DNA of 5,168 nucleotides from Sphingomonadales bacterium (GTDB lineage: Bacteria > Pseudomonadota > Alphaproteobacteria > Sphingomonadales > Sphingomonadaceae). The notes below the pieces were generated by a model. It was not told the DNA's origin. It ran no database searches and saw only the letters and a list, made by a program, of their open reading frames with translations. The stretch covers positions 2,238 through 7,405 of the forward strand of contig JAIVHR010000084.1 in the NCBI GenBank assembly GCA_020200935.1. Direction: 5' to 3'. Each line of letters opens with the position of its first letter. Position 1 is the stretch's first letter. Shown here one piece after another: positions 1 to 5,168 of this stretch. The position numbers and the translations under genes are program-made.

Positions 1-1832
1 TCGGCGGTGTTGTCGGCCTCGACGCCGCCGGCGAAGCCCGCGCGCTGGACCGATTTGGAGCGCAGATAATAGAGGCTCTTGATGCCGAGCTCCCAGGCGC
101 GGAAATGGAGCATCAACAGGTCCCATTTGTCGACATCGGCCGGGATGAAGAGGTTGAGCGACTGGGCCTGATCGATATAGGGCGCGCGATCGGCGGCGAG
201 CTCGAGCAGCCAGCGCTGATCGATCTCGAAGCTGGTGCGGAAGCTCTCCTTCTCCTCGGCGGTGAGGAAATCGAGATGCTGGACCGACCCGCCATGTTCG
301 AGGATCGAGTTCCAGACCTTGGCCGTATCCTTCGATTTCGCCTCGAGCAGCTTTTCGAGATACTGGTTCTTGACGATGAAGCTGCCCGACAAGGTCTTGT
401 GGGTATAGATGTTGGCCGGGATCGGCTCGATGCAGGCGCTGGTGCCGCCGCAGATGATGCTGATCGAGGCGGTCGGCGCGATCGCCATCTTGCAGGAAAA
501 GCGCTCCATCACGCCCTCGTCGGCGGCATCGGGGCAGGGGCCGCGCTCCTTGGCGAGCATCATCGAGGCTTCCGACGCCTTGGCCTGGATATGCTTGAAG
601 ATCTTGAGGTTCCAGCTCTTGGCGAGCGCGCTCTCGAAGCCGAGGCCGCGCGCCTGGAGGAAGCTGTGGAAGCCCATCACGCCGAGGCCGACGCTGCGCT
701 CGCGCTCGGCCGAATATTTGGCGCGCGCCATCTCGGGCGGCGCGCGGTCGATATAATCCTGCAGCACATTGTCGAGGAAGCGCATGATATCCTCGATGAA
801 CATCTCGTCCTCGCACCATTCGTCCCAGGTCTCGAGATTGAGCGAGGAGAGGCAGCAGACCGCCGTGCGGTCCTGCCCATATTGATCGACGCCGGTCGGC
901 AGCGTGATCTCCGAACAGAGATTGGACGTGCTCACCTTCAGGCCGACATCGCGCTGATGCTTGGGCATCATGCGGTTCACCGTGTCGTTGAAGACGATAT
1001 ACGGTTCGCCCGTCGCCAGCCGCGTCTCGACGAGCTTCTGGAACAGGCTGCGCGCATCGACGATGGCGCGGACGCTGCCGTCCTTGGGCGATCGGAGCTC
1101 GAATTCGTCGCCGGCGCGGACCGCTTCCATGAATTCGTCGGTGACGAGCACGCCGTGATGGAGGTTCAATGCCTTGCGGTTGAAGTCTCCGCTGGGCTTC
1201 CTGATCTCGAGGAACTCCTCGATCTCGGGATGCGAGATATCGATATAGCAGGCCGCAGAGCCGCGCCTGAGCGAACCCTGGCTGATCGCCAGCGTCAGCG
1301 AATCCATCACCCGGACGAAGGGGATGATGCCGCTGGTCTTGCCGTTCAAACCGACCGGTTCGCCGATGCCGCGGACATTGCCCCAATAGGTGCCGATGCC
1401 GCCGCCGCGGCTGGCGAGCCAGACATTCTCGTTCCAGGTCGCGACGATATCCTCGAGGCTGTCGCCGACGCTGTTGAGATAGCAGCTGATCGGCAAGCCG
1501 CGCCCGGTGCCGCCGTTCGACAGCACGGGCGTCGCCGGCATGAACCAGAGCTTGGAGATATAGTCATAGAGCCGCTGGGCGTGTTCGGGATCGTCGGCGT
1601 CGGCATAGGCCGAGGCGACGCGCGCGAAGAGGTCCTGATAGCCTTCGCCGGGCAGCAGATAGCGGTCCTTCAGGGTCTCCTTGCCGAACTCGGTCAGCAA
1701 TTCGTCGCGCGATTCGTCGGTCTCGATCGGATGGGCGCGCGGGTTGACCGACTTGCTGTCGGCCTGCTTTTCCGCCTCGGGCGCCTCGATCACATCGTCG
1801 CTCGTCACTTCGCTTCCGCTTGAAAAATCCAT
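1..1832 (-). CDS. nrdA: Ribonucleoside-diphosphate reductase alpha subunit, class I (3' end outside window)
   Basis: Catalytic subunit of ribonucleotide reductase, which converts ribonucleoside diphosphates to deoxyribonucleotides in the cytoplasm with a radical-donating NrdB partner. 610 codons are visible, starting with MDFSSGSE. Landmarks matched to E. coli NrdA from memory: ISCYLN with C117 and AVCCLS with C326 (redox pair, equivalent to C225/C462); NLCSEI with N304, C306 (thiyl radical) and E308; an APTAS phosphate-binding loop; LYYLRS with Y588/Y589 (radical relay, equivalent to Y730/Y731). The C-terminal tail that normally carries another cysteine pair lies outside the window. Only about 45 residues precede the conserved LTEFGKETLKDRYLLP block, so there is no N-terminal ATP-cone. 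The ATG at 1832-1830 is supported by GAGGGG seven bases upstream. nrdB is not in the window. Upstream lie NrdR, LexA and GANTC sites. Identification is secure; the exact RNR subclass is less so. Confidence 0.95.
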   Translation of the reverse strand, partial: MDFSSGSEVTSDDVIEAPEAEKQADSKSVNPRAHPIETDESRDELLTEFGKETLKDRYLLPGEGYQDLFARVASAYADADDPEHAQRLYDYISKLWFMPATPVLSNGGTGRGLPISCYLNSVGDSLEDIVATWNENVWLASRGGGIGTYWGNVRGIGEPVGLNGKTSGIIPFVRVMDSLTLAISQGSLRRGSAACYIDISHPEIEEFLEIRKPSGDFNRKALNLHHGVLVTDEFMEAVRAGDEFELRSPKDGSVRAIVDARSLFQKLVETRLATGEPYIVFNDTVNRMMPKHQRDVGLKVSTSNLCSEITLPTGVDQYGQDRTAVCCLSSLNLETWDEWCEDEMFIEDIMRFLDNVLQDYIDRAPPEMARAKYSAERERSVGLGVMGFHSFLQARGLGFESALAKSWNLKIFKHIQAKASEASMMLAKERGPCPDAADEGVMERFSCKMAIAPTASISIICGGTSACIEPIPANIYTHKTLSGSFIVKNQYLEKLLEAKSKDTAKVWNSILEHGGSVQHLDFLTAEEKESFRTSFEIDQRWLLELAADRAPYIDQAQSLNLFIPADVDKWDLLMLHFRAWELGIKSLYYLRSKSVQRAGFAGGVEADNTA

Positions 1833-1839
1833 TACGCTA

Positions 1840-1845
1840 CCCCTC
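1840..1845 (-). promoter_or_regulatory. Ribosome binding site of nrdA
   Basis: On the minus strand the sequence reads GAGGGG, then seven bases, then ATG at 1832-1830. This is a good Shine-Dalgarno match at normal spacing and fixes the nrdA start. Confidence 0.75.
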
Positions 1846-1847
1846 GC

Positions 1848-1857
1848 CCTATATAGG
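1848..1857. promoter_or_regulatory. Perfect palindrome CCTATATAGG before the nrdA RBS
   Basis: A 10-bp perfect palindrome lies between the LexA box and the ribosome binding site. Read on the minus strand it contains TATATA, which could act as a -10 element, but transcription would then start at about 1843, inside the Shine-Dalgarno sequence, and no good -35 precedes it. A half-site operator or chance is equally possible. Confidence 0.25.
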
Positions 1858-1860
1858 AAT

Positions 1861-1875
1861 GTTCTACCTTCGTTC
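1861..1875 (-). promoter_or_regulatory. LexA (SOS) box of alphaproteobacterial type
   Basis: The plus strand reads GTTCTACCTTCGTTC, an exact GTTC-N7-GTTC direct repeat, the operator known for LexA in alphaproteobacteria. Its near edge is 28 bp upstream of the nrdA ATG, between the NrdR boxes and the ribosome binding site. A LexA repressor here would link ribonucleotide reductase expression to DNA damage. The match is perfect but the motif is short, so binding is inferred. Confidence 0.65.
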
Positions 1876-1931
1876 GAGTCGGAAAGTACCCGACTAGCAC
1901 AGCCAGCGGGGACGGTGTTGGCTTGTCCCCG

Positions 1932-1954
1932 ATATCCACACGCCCGCCTGTGGA
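1932..1954. promoter_or_regulatory. TCCACA-N8-TGTGGA inverted repeat with a DnaA-like box
   Basis: ATATCCACA at 1932-1940 matches the DnaA box TTATCCACA at 8 of 9 positions. Eight bases after it, TGTGGA at 1949-1954 completes a perfect 6-bp inverted repeat with TCCACA (1935-1940). It could be a DnaA site, as described upstream of E. coli nrdAB, an operator for another dimeric regulator, or a hairpin in the nrdA leader. Function is uncertain. Confidence 0.4.
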
Positions 1955-2000
1955 GGACACACAGATAGCACGTGCCGCGAATCGCGATCGCAGCGCAGAA

Positions 2001-2016
2001 CCACAATCTGTAGGGT
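2001..2016 (-). promoter_or_regulatory. NrdR box 1 (nrdA-proximal)
   Basis: CCACAATCTGTAGGGT (plus-strand reading) matches most positions of the NrdR consensus as I recall it (ACACWATATWTWGTGT-like), keeping the CAC and TAG-GT flanks and an AT-leaning centre. It starts exactly 31 bp from box 2. Pairs of boxes an integral number of helical turns apart are the hallmark of NrdR operators upstream of ribonucleotide reductase genes. NrdR represses these genes when deoxyribonucleotide pools are high. Confidence 0.72.
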
Positions 2017-2031
2017 TGCCCCCATGGCGAA

Positions 2032-2047
2032 CCACTAGCCATAGTGT
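2032..2047 (-). promoter_or_regulatory. NrdR box 2 (nrdA-distal)
   Basis: CCACTAGCCATAGTGT contains a perfect CACTA/TAGTG inverted repeat around four bases and matches about 12 of 16 positions of the recalled NrdR consensus. Together with box 1, 31 bp away, it forms a canonical tandem NrdR operator. A 15-bp linker separates the two 16-bp boxes. Confidence 0.78.
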
Positions 2048-2088
2048 CCCAACCGAGTCCGCGACACAAGAGGGTAAATGGTTCGTTA

Positions 2089-2125
2089 GCGACTCGACTC
2101 GTCGTTTTTGCGACTCGCTTCGTCG
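2089..2125. repeat. Imperfect 16-bp direct repeat with 21-bp period
   Basis: GCGACTCGACTCGTCG (2089-2104) and GCGACTCGCTTCGTCG (2110-2125) match at 14 of 16 positions and are separated by TTTTT. The 21-bp period is two helical turns, so both copies face the same side of the DNA, as in a tandem operator. Three GACTC (GANTC) sites lie inside. No known regulator is recognised. Confidence 0.45.
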
Positions 2126-2340
2126 ACGGCGCGCCATGGGAGGCGGCGCGCGACGCGCGGACCGAGCTTGGCCTCGGCGATTGCAAGACCGCCCGGGGGC
2201 CAAGCGGTGGATTTCGGCAAATATTTTTCGGCTGTGACCGAGGGCGATTCGCGCGGGCCTGTCCGAAGGGGGCAACGGTTCCGATTCGCGCGCGACGCGA
2301 TGGCGGCTTGGCGAAGGCAATTCCCGGGCTAAAGAGATGC

Positions 2341-2840
2341 GTGGCCGACACCAGAGTGACATTGCGATCGCCGTACGATCCACAAAGCTGCGTCAAGCGG
2401 ATAGAGGCGCATGCCGAACTGTCGATTGGCAAGCCGGCCGGTGTCGTCGGCCGGATCCAGGACGGGCGGCTGCTGCTGCGCATGCGCCGCCCGGCGATGA
2501 ACAGCTTCGCGCCGGTCCTTTCGGCGAAGATGAAGCCCGATCGCGGCGGCACGATCATCGACGGGCGGATCGGCATGCCGCGATCGGCGACGGGCTTCAT
2601 GGTCTTCTGGTTCGGCTTTCTCGCCGTTTTCATGCTGTTCGCCTGGGGGCTTTTCAGCATCGGCGCGGATGGCGGATTCTGGTTCGCGCTGCCCTTTTAT
2701 GCGGTGCCGATCTTCATGGCGGTGATGGGCGCCTGGATGATCGTCGCCGGACGGCGGATGGGCCGGGGCGATCGCGCCGCGCTGCTCGCCTTTCTCGAAG
2801 AGGCGATCGATGCACGGCCGGACGAGCCCGCATACAGGCT

Positions 2841-2847
<7 letters not shown>
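2341..2847 (+). CDS. Small two-helix membrane protein, function unknown
   Basis: 168 residues from a GTG start (MADTRVTLRSPYDPQ). Residues 1-75 form a soluble part with a conserved-looking pattern (RSP.DP, VVGRI..GRLLLR, MNSFAPVL, GGTIIDGRIGM). Two hydrophobic segments follow at about 84-107 and 113-137, then a basic stretch (GRRMGRGDR) and a helix (ALLAFLEEAIDAR). This layout matches a family of uncharacterised bacterial proteins I remember by its NSF-PVL and GGT-I-GRFGM motifs. The start is chosen because AAAGAG lies just upstream and the family-like sequence begins at TLRSP. GTG at 2356 is an alternative. The open frame continues upstream to 2044, but that part is composition-biased. It lies 29 bp before the next gene and probably shares its transcript. 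The BVMO reading frame overlaps its last seven bases antisense. Confidence 0.75.
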
Positions 2848-4763
<1,916 letters not shown>

Positions 4764-4768
4764 CGGTT

Positions 4769-4778
4769 CCTCTCCTTT
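4769..4778 (-). promoter_or_regulatory. Ribosome binding site of the monooxygenase gene
   Basis: The minus strand reads AAAGGAGAGG. The AGGAG core ends eight bases before the ATG at 4763-4761. This decides the start in favour of MTQPDFDAIVVGAG over the upstream GTG at 4784. Confidence 0.8.
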
Positions 4779-4783
4779 CCCCA

Positions 4784-4877
4784 CCGTTCGGGCTGAGTTT
4801 GTCGAAGCCCTGTCCTTCTTGTGCTCGCCGGGACCAGAAGAAGAAAATCAGCCCTTCGACAAGCTCAGGGCGAACGG
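4784..4877. repeat. REP-like inverted repeat pair between the dksA-like and monooxygenase genes
   Basis: Two 29-nt arms in inverted orientation, 4784-4812 and 4849-4877, match at 24 of 29 positions around a 36-nt spacer, which itself contains TTCTT and AAGAA that extend the pairing. Each arm also folds on its own: GGGCT/AGCCC (4790-4794 with 4806-4810) and GCCCT/AGGGC (4851-4855 with 4867-4871). The core (CTTCGACAAGCTCAG) is one I recall as a widespread dispersed repeat in sphingomonads and other proteobacteria. The pair fills nearly all of the 118-bp gap between the two genes. Confidence 0.75.
4838..4871 (-). terminator. Possible terminator after the dksA-like gene
   Basis: On the minus strand, the hairpin GCCCT/AGGGC (4871-4851) begins 10 bases after the stop codon and is followed by the T-rich run TGATTTTCTTCTT. 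The 5-bp stem with an asymmetric internal bulge is weak, and the T-run is interrupted. It is a plausible but not strong intrinsic terminator, formed by the repeat arm itself. Confidence 0.4.
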
Positions 4878-4881
4878 TCTT

Positions 4882-5168
4882 TTATGTCCGCCCCGCGCAA
4901 CCCACACATTGCGACGCCGCCGGATCGATGTCGAGACGCTTGCGCGCGATCTCCTCGCCGCAGGAGAGGCACCAGCCATATTCGCCCTCCTCGATGCGCG
5001 CGAGCGCGGCGCCGATGCGGGCGATGTCGGAGCGGCGGCGGCGCGCCTCGGCTTCGGCCATCTCGCGCTGCTGCATCGCATCCATCCGCGACAGCCGGCC
5101 GACCGATTGCTGGTCGAGCTCGGCGGGCTTGCGCCAGCCGGCGGACTTCTCCTCTTCGCCGGCGAGCG
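4882..5168 (-). CDS. TraR/DksA-family zinc-finger protein (5' end outside window)
   Basis: The 94 visible C-terminal residues end at TAA (4884-4882). Family features: ELDQQSVGRLSRMDAMQ (visible residues 16-32), a basic/acidic helix (REMAEAEARRRRSDIARIGAALARIEEGEYG), and a four-cysteine zinc site, C66-LS-C69 and C87-VG-C90, of the zf-dskA/TraR type. Family members of this short form are about 105-115 residues as I recall, so perhaps 10-20 residues are missing. The frame stays open to the window edge with coding-quality sequence, so the internal ATG at 5085 is not the true start. DksA-like proteins bind the RNA polymerase secondary channel and modify transcription initiation, often with ppGpp. 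Whether this short form does so is inference. A REP-like arm starts five bases after the stop. Confidence 0.88.
   Translation of the reverse strand, partial: LAGEEEKSAGWRKPAELDQQSVGRLSRMDAMQQREMAEAEARRRRSDIARIGAALARIEEGEYGWCLSCGEEIARKRLDIDPAASQCVGCAGRT

Larger units (their letters stand above)
1876..2287. promoter_or_regulatory. Cluster of eight GANTC (CcrM-type methylation) sites
   Basis: Sites begin at 1876 (GAGTC), 1979 (GAATC), 2055 (GAGTC), 2091, 2096 and 2112 (GACTC), 2246 and 2283 (GATTC). By eye I find only about six GANTC sites in the remaining 4,660 bp of the window. GANTC is the target of the alphaproteobacterial cell-cycle methyltransferase CcrM. Such sites are typically sparse in these genomes and enriched in cell-cycle promoters. 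The 1876 site directly abuts the LexA box. Confidence 0.55.
1833..2340 (-). promoter_or_regulatory. nrdA upstream regulatory region (508 bp without a gene)
   Basis: This gap separates the divergent nrdA (minus) and the small membrane-protein gene starting at 2341 (plus). Open frames cross it on both strands, but their translations are low-complexity Arg/Ala/Ser-rich and show no family I recognise. It holds the NrdR box pair, LexA box, DnaA-like inverted repeat, direct repeat and GANTC cluster listed separately. I could not pick a convincing -35/-10 pair for either direction. The NrdR boxes lie 169-215 bp upstream of the nrdA ATG, so if they overlap the promoter, as they usually do, the nrdA mRNA would have a leader of more than 100 nt. 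Confidence 0.75.

Noticed and set aside
105..1823. 572-codon open frame on the plus strand
   Set aside because: Antisense shadow of nrdA; rich in Ala, Asp, Arg and Leu with no family motif, as expected opposite GC-rich coding sequence.
2044..2340. N-terminal extension of the 2341-2847 membrane-protein gene to an upstream start at 2044
   Set aside because: Would add 99 residues of biased composition and begin inside NrdR box 2; family-like sequence begins only around TLRSP, and a GTG with an upstream AAAGAG is available at 2341.
1832..2383. 183-codon minus-strand frame ending in TAATG overlap with the nrdA start
   Set aside because: The overlap looks like translational coupling, but the frame starts inside another gene, crosses all the operator sites, is Arg/Ser/Pro-rich, lacks recognisable motifs and has no supporting start signal.
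4784..4877. Transposon ends or attachment sites
   Set aside because: No target-site duplication, transposase or integrase gene is visible; the REP-like single-arm hairpins explain the inverted pair better.
4848..5081. 77-codon minus-strand frame overlapping the dksA-like gene
   Set aside because: Out-of-frame shadow; the 4882-ending frame carries the paired CXXC zinc motifs and the conserved LDQQSVGRLSR segment.

Overview
The window is GC-rich DNA with the codon usage and gene content of an alphaproteobacterium, most likely a sphingomonad (Sphingomonadales). I base this on the short class I ribonucleotide reductase alpha chain, a DksA-like protein with the LDQQSVGRLSRMDA signature, a GTTC-N7-GTTC LexA box of the alphaproteobacterial type, GANTC (CcrM-type) sites concentrated in one promoter region, and two intergenic palindromic repeat families that I recall as common in sphingomonads. 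The assignment rests on recognition; no search was run.

Layout, left to right. Positions 1-1832 (minus strand) carry most of nrdA, cut at its 3' end by the window edge. Positions 1833-2340 hold no convincing gene and form a dense regulatory region. Reading towards nrdA it contains a direct repeat of 21-bp period, two NrdR boxes exactly 31 bp apart, a TCCACA/TGTGGA inverted repeat that includes a DnaA-like box, a LexA box, a small perfect palindrome and a clear ribosome binding site. Eight GANTC sites are scattered through it. Positions 2341-2847 and 2877-3149 (plus strand) are two small membrane-protein genes of unknown function, 29 bp apart and probably co-transcribed. A Baeyer-Villiger monooxygenase gene (minus strand, start 4763) converges on them. 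Positions 4784-4877 hold a REP-like inverted pair. The window ends in the 3' part of a TraR/DksA-type zinc-finger gene (minus strand, stop at 4882).

Two things stand out. First, the nrdA upstream region appears to combine nucleotide-pool control (NrdR), SOS control (LexA) and cell-cycle control (CcrM methylation, perhaps DnaA). This fits the role of ribonucleotide reductase, but the combination within about 200 bp is notable. Second, the monooxygenase looks damaged or diverged. Its native C-terminus is lost exactly where a palindromic repeat begins, and the reading frame then runs about 120 codons antisense through the neighbouring small gene. The histidine of the family fingerprint is also replaced by isoleucine. 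The gene is flanked by unrelated repeat elements on both sides.

I see no new defence system, CRISPR array, tRNA, rRNA or transposase gene. The novelty lies in regulation and in repeat-driven remodelling of genes.
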